Origin: Streptomyces mayonensis
GTDB taxonomy: Bacteria; Actinomycetota; Actinomycetes; Streptomycetales; Streptomycetaceae
DNA: 32,499 nucleotides
Direction: 5' to 3'
Assembly: GCF_018982965.1 (NCBI RefSeq)
Contig: NZ_JACBYP010000093.1
Location: forward strand, 1 to 32,499
In this document: in pieces, positions 1-7,712 of the stretch
Layout of the letters: the number at the start of each line of letters is the position of its first letter
Numbering within the stretch: position 1 is the first letter of the stretch
Notes under the pieces: model-generated
The model's input: only the letters and a program-made list of their open reading frames with translations
Told to the model about the DNA's origin: nothing
The model's database searches: none
Made by a program: the position numbers and the translations under genes

Positions 1-80
1 GGGCGGGGGTTTGTGGGGGCGGCGACCGGGTCACTCAGTTCCCGTCCGCGAGCCGTCGAAAGGACGCCCTGGGAGCACCT

Positions 81-884
81 GTGAACCGGTTGTGGCGGCC
101 GTTCCACCGCATGTGGGACCGGCTGGCCGCGTCCGCCCTCGTCGCGCGCGGCCGGGAGCTGGAGCTGATGCACCGGGCCATGGGCTTCGCCACGCTCGCC
201 CTGGTCACGCTGGCGCCGCTGCTGATCGTGGTGGCCGCCGCCGACCCGTTGGGCCGCGGCGGATTCGCGTCCTGGCTGGCCGACGGGATGGGGCTGTCCG
301 GGCGGTCGGCGCGCGTGCTGACCGACATCGTCAGCCCGCCGACCAAGGTCGTGGGAACGACGAGCGTGTGGGGCGGCATCCTGCTCGCGGTCTTCGGCGT
401 GTCCTTCGCGTCGAGCGTCCAGAACGGCTACGAACGCGTCTGGGGGCTGCCGTCCGGCCCGTGGCACCGGGTCTGGCGCCAGGCGACCTGGGTGGTGGCG
501 CTGACCGCGTACCTCTACCAGGAGGTGCAGACCCGGACGGCCCTGCACGGGTCGGCGCGGATCGCGCTGTCCACCGCCACCGGCATCCTGTTCTTCTGGT
601 GGGGCCAGCACTTCCTGCTGGGCAGCCAGGTCCGCTGGCGGGACCTGCTGCCGGGGGCGCTGGCGACCATGGTGGGGCTCATCGGCCTGCGCGGCTTCTC
701 GTACCTGGTCTTCACACCGCTCATCCTCGACAACGCGATCAGCTACGGCACCGTCGGGATCGTGCTCGTGGTCGAGTCCTGGCTGATCGGCGTGGGGTTC
801 GTCGTCTTCGGCGGCGCGATGGTCGGGCACTGGTTCTGCGAGCACCACTGGTGGACCCGCACCATCGACCGGGAGCCCGACTGA
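81..884 (+). CDS. YihY/BrkB-like integral membrane protein
   Basis: The 267-residue product looks like the YihY/virulence-factor BrkB membrane family, whose substrate is not established. Hydrophobic stretches at roughly residues 32-52, 94-112, 137-152, 168-190, 196-215 and 224-250 suggest about six membrane segments. The N-terminus holds charged residues and the C-terminus is short and hydrophilic, ending in Arg-Glu-Pro-Asp. The GTG start at 81 is chosen because GGGAG lies five bases upstream and the hydrophobic core begins soon after. The length is slightly below the usual figure of about 300 residues for the family. The gene converges on the SDR gene. The 3' end is the first copy of a 21-bp tandem repeat that continues past the stop. 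The family call is by pattern of hydrophobicity and sequence feel, so moderate; a generic membrane protein is the alternative. Confidence 0.75.
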   Translation: MNRLWRPFHRMWDRLAASALVARGRELELMHRAMGFATLALVTLAPLLIVVAAADPLGRGGFASWLADGMGLSGRSARVLTDIVSPPTKVVGTTSVWGGILLAVFGVSFASSVQNGYERVWGLPSGPWHRVWRQATWVVALTAYLYQEVQTRTALHGSARIALSTATGILFFWWGQHFLLGSQVRWRDLLPGALATMVGLIGLRGFSYLVFTPLILDNAISYGTVGIVLVVESWLIGVGFVVFGGAMVGHWFCEHHWWTRTIDREPD

Positions 885-933
885 CTCCGCGGGGAGCCCG
901 ACCGGCCTCGCCGGGAGCCCGACCGGCCTCGCC
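871..933. repeat. 21-bp tandem repeat spanning a stop codon (3 copies)
   Basis: Units begin at 871, 892 and 913. The last two are identical (GGGAGCCCGACC followed by GGCCTCGCC). The first shares the opening GGGAGCCCGAC and holds the TGA stop of the membrane protein at 882-884. The period is seven codons, so the repeats stay in the gene's frame and would re-encode Glu-Pro-Asp-Arg-Pro-Arg if the stop were lost. No other in-frame stop occurs until 966. Confidence 0.85.
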
Positions 934-1093
934 GCCCCTCCCCGGTCCGCCCCTGGACCGGCCCGTAGGGTCCTCGGACCCCGCTCGGCCGCCCGCCCCG
1001 GTCCGGAACAGCTCCGGACGGTCCTCGGGCCCGCTCCCGAACCTCCCCGAACAGTCCGCGGGCCCGCTCCGGAGCCTGCCCGGCCGGGACGGT

Positions 1094-2158
1094 TCACGGG
1101 GAGCGCCGGCGCAGTCCGCCGGCGACGGCCGCGCCCGCCGCCGCGGTCACGGCGCCCGCCAGGGCCAGCGGCCGGCGGTGGCGGGAGAGCCAGAACTGGG
1201 CGCTGTGCGGATGGGCCTCGTCGTCGAAGACACCATGCGCGCCGTAGTCGTCCGGAGCGGTGCCGTCCGGCGGCTCCCAGAGGTTGACGGGCCGCGACGG
1301 GTCGACGGGCCGGTCGGTCTGCTGTCCGGCGTAGCCGGTGCGGCCCAGGTAGCGGTCGAGCAGCCCGGGGATGAGCATCTGGCCGAGCAGGGTGGCGACG
1401 GTGGAGCCGCCGACCCAGTACTCGCGCCGCTCGGGATGGTCGGCGGCGTGGAGCACCGCCCGCGCCGCGACCTCGGGCTGGTACACCGGGGCGACCGGGC
1501 GCGGGTGCCGGGGCAGCCGGGTCAGGACCCAGCTGAACTGGGGCGTGTTGAGGCCGGGCATCTGGACCATGGTGACCCGCACGTTGCTGCGGTCGTGCAG
1601 CAGTTCGCAGCGCAGGGACTCGGTGAATCCCTGGATGGCGTGCTTGGCCCCGCAGTACACCGCCTGGAGCGGAACGCTGCGCCGGGCCAGGGCCGAGCCG
1701 ACCTGGACGATGGTGCCGCGGTCGCGCGGGGTCATCCGCCGCAGGGCCGCCTGGGTGCCGTGGACGAAGCCGAAGTACGTCACTTCGGTGGCCCGCCGCA
1801 GTTCCCCGGGCTCGATCTCCGGCACGGGGGCGAAGACGGTGGAGAACGCGGCGTTCACCCATACGTCGATGGGGCCCAGCTCCTCCTCGACCCGGGTGGC
1901 GGCCGCCTCCACGGCGTCCGGGTCGGCCACGTCCACGGCCAGCGGCAGCGCCCGCCCGCCGGCCGCGCGGACCTCCTCGGCCGCGCGGTCGAGGGCGTAC
2001 TCGCCGCGCGCGATCAGGGCGACGGCGCTGCCTCGGGCCCCGAAGGCCCGTGCGGTGGCCCGGCCCACGCCGCCGCTGGCCCCGGTGACGACGACGACCC
2101 CCGTGCCGCCGCGCCGGCGGCGCCGTCCGCCGTGCGGGGCGCCTCGCGCCTCGCTCAC
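1094..2158 (-). CDS. Short-chain dehydrogenase/reductase (SDR) with C-terminal extension
   Basis: This is an NAD(P)-dependent oxidoreductase of 354 residues. The Rossmann nucleotide motif TGASGGVG is at about residues 25-32, a VNAA motif is near 101-104, and the catalytic triad is Ser155, Tyr168 and Lys172 in YCGAK. Classical SDRs run to about 250 residues. Here about 100 extra residues follow, ending in a hydrophobic Ala-rich stretch and a basic RRR tail that could be a membrane anchor. The GTG start at 2158 overlaps the stop of the upstream thiamine-diphosphate enzyme by four bases (GTGA), so the two are probably translationally coupled and functionally linked. A basic Arg-rich leader (residues 12-16) precedes the Rossmann fold. 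The substrate is not predictable from what is visible. The family call is secure; the pathway is unknown. Confidence 0.9.
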   Translation of the reverse strand: MSEARGAPHGGRRRRRGGTGVVVVTGASGGVGRATARAFGARGSAVALIARGEYALDRAAEEVRAAGGRALPLAVDVADPDAVEAAATRVEEELGPIDVWVNAAFSTVFAPVPEIEPGELRRATEVTYFGFVHGTQAALRRMTPRDRGTIVQVGSALARRSVPLQAVYCGAKHAIQGFTESLRCELLHDRSNVRVTMVQMPGLNTPQFSWVLTRLPRHPRPVAPVYQPEVAARAVLHAADHPERREYWVGGSTVATLLGQMLIPGLLDRYLGRTGYAGQQTDRPVDPSRPVNLWEPPDGTAPDDYGAHGVFDDEAHPHSAQFWLSRHRRPLALAGAVTAAAGAAVAGGLRRRSP

Positions 2159-3957
2159 TTCTTTCCCCGGCCGGGGAGGTGCTCGGCGTACTCGGTGAGC
2201 TTCTGCCGTACGCCCTTGGTGGCGATGCCGGTGGCCTGCGGGTCGTGCAGCGCCGCCTTGACCGCCTTCTTGCCCTGTTCCTTCATGATGTGGGGCGGGA
2301 TCGGCGCGATCTCCGCGTCCACCTTGAACTCGAGGACGACGGGCCCGTCGGCGGCGAGCGCCTCGTCCCAGGCGGAGCCGACCTTCTTGGGGTCGTCGCA
2401 GACGATGCCCTTCAGGCCGAGGAGTTCGGCGTAGGCGGCGTAGGGCACGTCGGGGATGTCCTGGGAGCCGGGGTACTTGGGGTCGCCGGCCATGGCGCGC
2501 TGCTCCCAGGTGACCTGGTTGAGGTCCTGGTTGTTGAAGACGCAGAAGACCAGGGGCGCCGTCCCGGACAGGCGGTCCAGGTAGCGCTTCACGGTGATCA
2601 TCTCGTTCATGCCGTTCATCTGGAACGCGCCGTCCCCGACGAAGGCGATCACCGGCCGCTCCGGGTACGCGAACCGGGCCGCGATGGCGTACGGCGTCCC
2701 CGGGCCCATCGTGGCGAGCGTGCCGGAGAGCGAGGCCCGCATGCCGTCGCGGAGCTCGAGGTGGCGTGCCCACCAGTTGGTACCGGAGCCGGAGTCGGCG
2801 GTCAGGACGACGTCGTCGGGCAGCCGCGGCGAGAGCTCGGCGGCGACGGACTGGGGGTTGATGGTCCTGCCGAAGTGCTCGCCCGCCCAGCGGTCGCACA
2901 GGTCGTGCCACTCCCGGACGTCCTTCTCGATCTTCTCCCGCCAGCCGCGGTCCTTCTTGCGGTCGAGCATCGGGATCAGGGCGCGCAGGGTCTCCCTCGA
3001 GTCGCCGACGAGGTGGGCGTCCATCGGGTACCGGATGCCGATCATGCGGCCGTCGATGTCGATCTCGACGCCGCGTGCCTGGCCCTCCTCCGGCAGCCAC
3101 TCCGAGTAGGGGAAGCTGCTGCCGACCATGAGGAGTGTGTCGCAGCCCTTGATCATCTTGTCGCTGGCCTTGCTGCCCAGCAGGCCGATGGGGCCGGTGA
3201 CGTACGGCAGGTCGTCGGGCAGGACCTCGCGGCCGAGCAGGGCCTTGGCGACGCCCGCGCCCAGCAGTTCGGCGACCTCCATGACCTCGGCCTCCGCCTT
3301 CGCGGCGCCCTGGCCGACCAGCATGGCCACCTTGCCGCCCGCGTTGAGGACGTCGGCGGCCCTGCGCAGTTCATCGAGGTCGGGCAGCACGCGGGGTTGG
3401 CTCCAGCCGACGCTGGAGAAGACCGAACCGTGCTCCCTGGGCGGGGAGGGCTGGGCCTCCTCCTCCTGGATGTCGTTGGGGATGATGACCGTGGCGACGC
3501 TCCGGGTGGTCAGCGCGGTCTTGAAGGCGCGGTCGATGACGTGCCGGGCCTGGCCGGGGTGCACGACCATCTGGCAGAACTCGGACACGTCCGCGAACAG
3601 CTGGTCGAGGGCGATCTCCTGCTGGTAGTGGGTGCCCAGCGACAGCCGCTTCTGCTGGCCGACCACCGCGACGACGGGCTGGTGGTCGAGCTTGGCGTCG
3701 TAGAGGCCGTTGAGCAGGTGCACGGCGCCCGGCCCCGACGTGGCGATGCAGCAGCCGACCTCGCCGGTGAACTTTGCGTGGCCGCAGGCCATGAACGCGG
3801 CCATCTCCTCGTGCCGCGCCTGGATGAACTCCGGGTCGCCGTCGGCCCGGTCGAACGCGCCGAGCAGGCCGTTGATGCCGTCGCCCGGATAGCCGTACAC
3901 CCGCTTCACGCCCCACTCGGACAGGCGCTGGAGCACATAGTCGGCGACTTGGGTCAT
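2155..3957 (-). CDS. Thiamine-diphosphate-dependent enzyme, pyruvate oxidase/dehydrogenase (PoxB)-like
   Basis: The 600-residue product has the three-domain layout of the acetolactate synthase/pyruvate oxidase family. The N-terminal PYR domain carries the catalytic Glu50 in the His-Glu-Glu stretch at 49-51 that activates the cofactor. A central domain follows (about 195-330), and a C-terminal PP domain has the diphosphate/Mg motif GDGAFQMNGMN at 441-451 closed by Asn-Asn at 475-476. PoxB-type enzymes decarboxylate pyruvate to acetate and pass electrons to quinone; related enzymes differ in acceptor and 2-oxo acid. The ATG at 3957 has GGGAGAG about eight bases upstream. An open reading frame continues further upstream but only through the repeat region, so the longer start is rejected. 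The gene is first of a two-gene operon with the overlapping SDR. Family certain, exact substrate inferred. Confidence 0.9.
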   Translation of the reverse strand: MTQVADYVLQRLSEWGVKRVYGYPGDGINGLLGAFDRADGDPEFIQARHEEMAAFMACGHAKFTGEVGCCIATSGPGAVHLLNGLYDAKLDHQPVVAVVGQQKRLSLGTHYQQEIALDQLFADVSEFCQMVVHPGQARHVIDRAFKTALTTRSVATVIIPNDIQEEEAQPSPPREHGSVFSSVGWSQPRVLPDLDELRRAADVLNAGGKVAMLVGQGAAKAEAEVMEVAELLGAGVAKALLGREVLPDDLPYVTGPIGLLGSKASDKMIKGCDTLLMVGSSFPYSEWLPEEGQARGVEIDIDGRMIGIRYPMDAHLVGDSRETLRALIPMLDRKKDRGWREKIEKDVREWHDLCDRWAGEHFGRTINPQSVAAELSPRLPDDVVLTADSGSGTNWWARHLELRDGMRASLSGTLATMGPGTPYAIAARFAYPERPVIAFVGDGAFQMNGMNEMITVKRYLDRLSGTAPLVFCVFNNQDLNQVTWEQRAMAGDPKYPGSQDIPDVPYAAYAELLGLKGIVCDDPKKVGSAWDEALAADGPVVLEFKVDAEIAPIPPHIMKEQGKKAVKAALHDPQATGIATKGVRQKLTEYAEHLPGRGKK

Positions 3958-4515
3958 GAGGGCTCTCCCGGGCGTGTTCGGACGAACGGTCGGGTTGTGG
4001 AGTTGCCTGCGGGGGCGTCCGTAAACCGGGGGCGGGCGGCCCCGCGGGAGGACGGACGGCCGCGGACCGGGGGCGCGGCCCCGCCCGAGGACAGACACCC
4101 GCAGACCCGACGACAGACGCCCACACCCCAGGACAGACACCCGCAGACCCGACGACGGATGCCCCCGCCCGAGGACAGACACCCGCAGACCCGACGGCAG
4201 GCGCCCTCACCCGAGGACAGACACCCGTCGGCCGCGAACGGACGGCCCGCCGAGGGGACGCACGCCCGCAAAGCGCGAACGGGCGGTCCGCCCGGGAACG
4301 GACCGCCTGCCACGAGAACGGACGGCCTTCGCGCCGCGTGGCGCCCCCTGCGCCCCGGGGACCGGGGACAGGGAGCCGGGAGCAGCGGACAGGGGGCGAG
4401 GCCGGCGGCCGGCGGCCTCCTGGCCCTTGCCGCGCGGGGCGCCCGAGGGGGACCTGCCGCCCTCGGGCACCCCTCCTCCTGCGCGGGCCGCTCTCACCTC
4501 CTGCGCGGGCCGCTC
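3958..4515. other. Intergenic region rich in degenerate tandem repeats
   Basis: This 558-bp stretch lies upstream of the thiamine-diphosphate enzyme gene and downstream of the lacI-type gene, both on the minus strand. It holds the 42-bp tandem array (4088-4229), flanking degenerate copies beginning near 4049 and 4253, a run of GAACGGACGGCC-like elements between about 4236 and 4330, and a 22-bp exact duplication at 4476-4519. Several frames stay open here because of the base composition and repeat periodicity. None resembles a known protein, and I call no gene. A promoter for the 3957 gene must lie within it, but I could not identify one. Confidence 0.6.
4088..4229. repeat. 42-bp tandem repeat array (about 3.4 copies)
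   Basis: The core AGGACAGACACCCG recurs at 4088, 4130, 4172 and 4214, exactly 42 bp apart each time. The first three copies continue with CAGACCCGACG and the fourth is cut short after the core. The other half of each unit is less conserved. The period is 14 codons. In one plus-strand frame it would read as a recurring Glu/Gln-Asp-Arg-His-Pro-Gln-Thr-Arg-Arg motif, and on the minus strand as Cys/Gly-rich repeats, but neither has gene-like context. The units are contiguous with no unique spacers, so this is not a CRISPR array. Confidence 0.9.
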
Positions 4516-4519
4516 TCAC
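4476..4519. repeat. 22-bp exact tandem duplication at the 3' end of the lacI-type gene
   Basis: Copies at 4476-4497 and 4498-4519 are identical (CTCCTGCGCGGGCC followed by GCTCTCAC). The second copy contains the regulator's stop codon (TCA at 4516-4518 on the plus strand). The period is not a multiple of three. Confidence 0.9.
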
Positions 4520-5583
4520 GCGGGCGGCGGCGCCGTGCTCGCGCGGGTCACCAGCCGGGTCGGCACCAGGGTGGTGCCGCGCTCCGGGCCGCCCTCGCGC
4601 ATCTGGCGCAGCACGGCCTCGACGCAGAGCCGCCCGACTTCGGCGAAGTCCTGGTGGACGGTGGTCAGCGGGGGCAGGAAGGACCCGGCCTCCGCGATGT
4701 CGTCGAAGCCGATGACGCTGACGTCCCCGGGGACCCGCCGGCCGTGCTCGTGCAGGGCGCGCACGAGGCCGAGGGCCATCTGGTCGTTGGCCGCGAAGAC
4801 CGCCGTGCACTCGGGCCGGGCGGCCAGCTCGAGGCCGGCCCGGTAGCCGGACTCCGCCGACCAGTCGCCCCGCACGAGCGGCGGCGGGGTGCGGCCGGCC
4901 TCGGCGAGCGTGTGCCGCCAGGCGTCGGCGCGGCGCTGCGCGGCGAAGGAGCCCTCGGGACCGCCGAGGTGCCACACGGTGCCGTGGCCGAGCTCCAGCA
5001 GGTGCCGGACGGCCGCGCGGGTACCGCCGGCCTGGTCGGTGTCGACGACCGTGTAGTGGTCGCCTGCGTCGGAGTCGACCACGACGACCTGCACATGGGG
5101 CGGCAGCGTCAGGGTCGCCGCGTCCAGGAGGTGGACCTCCATGATGACGATCACCGCGTCGACGGCCAGTTCCTCCAGCCGCGTGAACGCACCGCTCACC
5201 TCGTCCTGGGTGGGAACCGCGACGGGCAGCAGCGTCACCGCGTACCCCTGGCTCGCGGCGGAGGTGGCGATGGCCTCCAGGGTGCGCACGTTGCCGGTCG
5301 TCGCCAGCGAGAAGGTGATGACGCCGATGGTGCGGAACTCGCCGCGCTTGAGGGCCCGGGCCGCGCTGTTGGGCCGGTAGCCCAGTTCCTTCATGGCCGC
5401 CAGCACCTGCCGCCGGGTCTCCTCGGTCACGCCGGCGTAGCCGTTCGAGACCCGGGACACTGTCTGCGAGGAGACGCCCGCAAGCCGGGCCACGTCCGCC
5501 ATGGACGCCGTCGCCGCCCGCCCCCCGCGCCGGCGCCGTGCGCCCGCTCCCTGCGGCTCCGCGACCCCGTCAGCCGTTTCCAC
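4516..5583 (-). CDS. LacI-family transcriptional repressor of the beta-galactoside operon
   Basis: This DNA-binding regulator is about 355 residues long. A LacI helix-turn-helix (MADVARLAGVSSQTVSRVSNG) starts near residue 28, followed by the hinge (RPNSAARAL). A periplasmic-binding-protein-like effector domain follows, with family landmarks such as FAANDQMALG and GFDDIAEAG near the C-terminus. GTG at 5583 is preferred because AAGGTGG precedes it with a ten-base spacer. ATG at 5502, directly before the helix-turn-helix, is an alternative. A still longer frame to 5724 runs into the promoter and is unlikely. The gene is divergent from the sugar importer operon, whose leader holds two near-identical 16-bp palindromes of LacI-operator type, so it most likely represses that operon and perhaps itself. 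The inducer is probably a beta-galactoside or derived sugar (inference from GH42). Confidence 0.88.
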   Translation of the reverse strand: METADGVAEPQGAGARRRRGGRAATASMADVARLAGVSSQTVSRVSNGYAGVTEETRRQVLAAMKELGYRPNSAARALKRGEFRTIGVITFSLATTGNVRTLEAIATSAASQGYAVTLLPVAVPTQDEVSGAFTRLEELAVDAVIVIMEVHLLDAATLTLPPHVQVVVVDSDAGDHYTVVDTDQAGGTRAAVRHLLELGHGTVWHLGGPEGSFAAQRRADAWRHTLAEAGRTPPPLVRGDWSAESGYRAGLELAARPECTAVFAANDQMALGLVRALHEHGRRVPGDVSVIGFDDIAEAGSFLPPLTTVHQDFAEVGRLCVEAVLRQMREGGPERGTTLVPTRLVTRASTAPPPA

Positions 5584-5693
5584 GCGCCGTCCGCCACCTT
5601 CCCGCCGCACTCCCCGCACCGCCCTGTTCGCGCGTCCCCCGCGTCCTGCCCGTGCTTCCTCCACCGCGGCCGGTTTCCGGCCTGCCCGGCACC

Positions 5694-5723
5694 TTGACCC
5701 CTGTCCGCAGGGGCGTGTAGACA
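5694..5723 (+). promoter_or_regulatory. Predicted vegetative promoter of the beta-galactoside operon
   Basis: TTGACC at 5694-5699 and TAGACA at 5718-5723 are separated by 18 bp, close to the -35/-10 consensus of the main streptomycete sigma factor. Transcription would start near 5730, just upstream of the first operator, leaving a leader of about 100 nt before the GTG at 5832. The placement of the operators just downstream supports the assignment. Confidence 0.6.
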
Positions 5724-5735
5724 TGCCGCCAGCAA

Positions 5736-5751
5736 ATGTTTACGCAAACAT
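5736..5751. promoter_or_regulatory. LacI-type operator O1
   Basis: ATGTTTACGCAAACAT is a 16-bp palindrome with a single mismatch and a central CG typical of LacI-family sites. It begins about six bases after the predicted transcription start, where bound repressor would block initiation. It is the twin of the site at 5780-5795. Confidence 0.85.
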
Positions 5752-5779
5752 AACACCCGGCATCACACGTGCCGGCGTG

Positions 5780-5795
5780 ATGTTTGCGCAAACAT
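5780..5795. promoter_or_regulatory. LacI-type operator O2
   Basis: ATGTTTGCGCAAACAT is a perfect 16-bp palindrome. Its centre is 44 bp from that of O1 (about four helical turns), placing both on roughly the same face of the DNA. It lies in the operon leader, 37 bp before the first permease start. Confidence 0.88.
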
Positions 5796-5831
5796 GCCGC
5801 GGCTCCGGAGAGTGGACGAGCGGAGGACGAC

Positions 5832-6755
5832 GTGACGACCCTGCCATCGCCGGCCGCCCGACCGCGGCCCGCCCCGCCCCCGGTGAGACGGAGCCGCCGC
5901 TCCTGGCGGGGATGGGGCTTCCTCGGTCCGTTCGTCGCCGTGTTCGCCCTGGTCTTCCTCGCACCGATCGCGTACTCCGTGTACCTGAGCCTGTTCCGCG
6001 ACCGGCTCATCGGCGGGAACACCTTCGTCGGCCTGGACAACTACCGACAGGCGCTCGGGGACGAGCAGTTCTGGGCCGCGCTCGGCCGGGTCTCGCTCTT
6101 CCTCGCCGTGCAGGTGCCGGTCATGCTCGGCATCGCGCTGCTCGTGGCCCTGGCGCTGGACAGCGGACGCCTGTACGGCCGGGACTTCTTCCGCGTCTCG
6201 ATCTTCCTGCCGTACGCCGTGCCCGCCGTGGTGGCGACCCTGATGTGGGGCTTCATGTACGGCACCCGCTTCGGCCTGGTCGGTGACATCAACGACGCGC
6301 TGGGCGTCTCCCTGCCCGACCCGCTCTCCCCCGACCTGGTGCTCGCCTCCATCGGCAACATCGTGACCTGGGAGTTCGTCGGGTACAACATGCTGATCTT
6401 CTACGCGGCGCTGCGGGTCGTCCCGCACTCGCTCTACGAGGCGGCGCAGATCGACGGGGCCGGTCAGCTCCGTGTGATCACCGCCGTCAAGCTCCCGGCC
6501 ATCCGCGGCGCCCTGGTCATCGCCACGATCTTCTCCGTCATCGGCAGCTTCCAGCTCTTCAACGAGCCCAGCATCCTCCAGCCGCTGGCGCCCAACGCCG
6601 TCACCACCGACTTCACGCCCAACTCCTACACCTACGCGCTCTCCTTCAACGGGCAGCAGCACAACTACTCCGCGACGGTCGCCATCGTGATGGGGCTGAT
6701 CACCATGGTCATCGCCTACGTCGTCCAGCTGCGCGGCATGCGCAAGGGAGTGTGA
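5832..6755 (+). CDS. ABC sugar importer permease, MalF/LacF-like
   Basis: This inner-membrane subunit of a CUT1-type carbohydrate ABC importer is 307 residues long, with about six membrane segments after a Pro/Arg-rich N-terminus. The cytoplasmic EAA loop that docks the ATPase is intact (EAAQIDGAG, followed by VKLP) at about residues 207-224. The GTG start at 5832 has GGAGGA seven bases upstream. An in-frame ATG at 5784 falls inside operator O2 and is rejected. The next gene begins six bases after the stop, so the two permeases are cotranscribed and should form the heterodimeric channel. No ATPase gene is in the operon. As is usual for CUT1 importers in streptomycetes, a shared MsiK-type ATPase elsewhere in the genome would energise it (family knowledge, not visible here). 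Confidence 0.93.
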   Translation: MTTLPSPAARPRPAPPPVRRSRRSWRGWGFLGPFVAVFALVFLAPIAYSVYLSLFRDRLIGGNTFVGLDNYRQALGDEQFWAALGRVSLFLAVQVPVMLGIALLVALALDSGRLYGRDFFRVSIFLPYAVPAVVATLMWGFMYGTRFGLVGDINDALGVSLPDPLSPDLVLASIGNIVTWEFVGYNMLIFYAALRVVPHSLYEAAQIDGAGQLRVITAVKLPAIRGALVIATIFSVIGSFQLFNEPSILQPLAPNAVTTDFTPNSYTYALSFNGQQHNYSATVAIVMGLITMVIAYVVQLRGMRKGV

Positions 6756-6761
6756 TCAGCG

Positions 6762-7712
6762 ATGCCCCCTCCCGCCGCCACCGTCTTCGACCGCTCCCCC
6801 GCCGCACCGTCCGGGGGCGCGGGCCCCGCACCCCGGCTGCGCGCTCCGCGGCACCGGTACTCGGCCGACCGGCCGCGGCGCAGCGTCCTGCTGACCGTGC
6901 TCACCGGTCTGGTGCTGCTGTACAGCCTGGTCCCGCTGATCTGGCTGGTGCTCGGCGCCACCAAGACGCAGCAGGGCCTGTCCCGTTCCTTCGGGCTCTG
7001 GTTCGACGGCGACTTCGCCCTGTGGGACAACATCGGCCAGACCTTCACCTACGACGACGGCGTCTTCACCCGCTGGCTGCTCAACACCGTGCTGTACGTG
7101 GGGCTCGGCGCGGGCGGCGCCACGGTCCTCGCCGTGCTCGGCGGTTACGCGCTCGCCAAGTTCGACTTCCCGGGCCGACGGGCCGTCTTCGCCGTCGTCA
7201 TCGGCGCGGTGGCCGTGCCGGGGACGGCACTCGCGGTGCCGACCTTCCTGATGTTCAGCCGCATGGGGCTCACCAACACCCCCTGGGCGGTGATCGTCCC
7301 TTCGCTGATCTCGCCGTTCGGCCTGTACCTGATGTGGGTGTTCGCGACCGAGGCGGTGCCGGCCGAGCTGATGGAGGCCGCCCGCATCGACGGCGCGGGC
7401 GAGGTGCGCACCTTCCTCACGGTCGCCCTGCCGCTGCTGGCACCGGGCATCGTGACCGTACTGCTGTTCACCATGGTCGCCACCTGGAACAACTACTTCC
7501 TGCCGCTCGTCATGCTCAAGGATCCCGACTGGTATCCGCTGACCCTCGGCCTGAACAGCTGGAACGCCCAGGCCGCGACCGCGGGCGGCGAGGCCGTCTT
7601 CCACCTCGTCGTCACCGGTTCGCTCATCACCGTCCTGCCGCTGATCGCGGCCTTCCTGCTGCTCCAGAAGTACTGGCGGTCCGGTCTCGCCGCCGGAAGC
7701 GTCAAGGAGTAG
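6762..7712 (+). CDS. ABC sugar importer permease, MalG/LacG-like
   Basis: This is the second CUT1 permease, 316 residues, with a short Pro/Ala-rich N-terminus and about six membrane segments beginning near residue 43. The EAA loop is intact (EAARIDGAG, followed by VALP) at about residues 206-223. It partners the 5832-6755 product. The ATG at 6762 follows AAGGGAG at a spacing of about ten bases that overlaps the end of the preceding gene. The stop is followed by an 80-bp, strikingly pyrimidine-rich gap before the lipoprotein gene. In CUT1 systems the MalG-type subunit often controls coupling to the ATPase; nothing unusual is seen in this one. Confidence 0.93.
   Translation: MPPPAATVFDRSPAAPSGGAGPAPRLRAPRHRYSADRPRRSVLLTVLTGLVLLYSLVPLIWLVLGATKTQQGLSRSFGLWFDGDFALWDNIGQTFTYDDGVFTRWLLNTVLYVGLGAGGATVLAVLGGYALAKFDFPGRRAVFAVVIGAVAVPGTALAVPTFLMFSRMGLTNTPWAVIVPSLISPFGLYLMWVFATEAVPAELMEAARIDGAGEVRTFLTVALPLLAPGIVTVLLFTMVATWNNYFLPLVMLKDPDWYPLTLGLNSWNAQAATAGGEAVFHLVVTGSLITVLPLIAAFLLLQKYWRSGLAAGSVKE

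Noticed and set aside
968..981. A small hairpin (GGGTC/GACCC) between the first two convergent genes as a terminator
   Set aside because: A five-base stem with a tetraloop is too weak and too likely by chance in this composition.
4088..4229. The 42-bp array as a CRISPR
   Set aside because: The units are contiguous and degenerate with no unique spacers, there are fewer than four copies and no cas genes are nearby.
3954..4313. A 119-codon Cys/Gly-repeat frame on the minus strand through the 42-bp array
   Set aside because: The repeats arise from the DNA array. The frame has no convincing ribosome site or homologue, and other frames are equally open.
2179..5697. A very long open frame on the plus strand (over 1100 codons) opposite the thiamine-diphosphate enzyme and LacI genes
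   Set aside because: It is antisense to two genes with clear family motifs. Long antisense frames are expected at this GC content, and its translation is low-complexity Gly/Arg/Val-rich with no recognised domain.
5584..5724. An N-terminal extension of the LacI regulator to 5724
   Set aside because: It would overlap the predicted promoter of the divergent operon, is Arg/Gly-rich and lacks a ribosome site. GTG at 5583 fits family length better.
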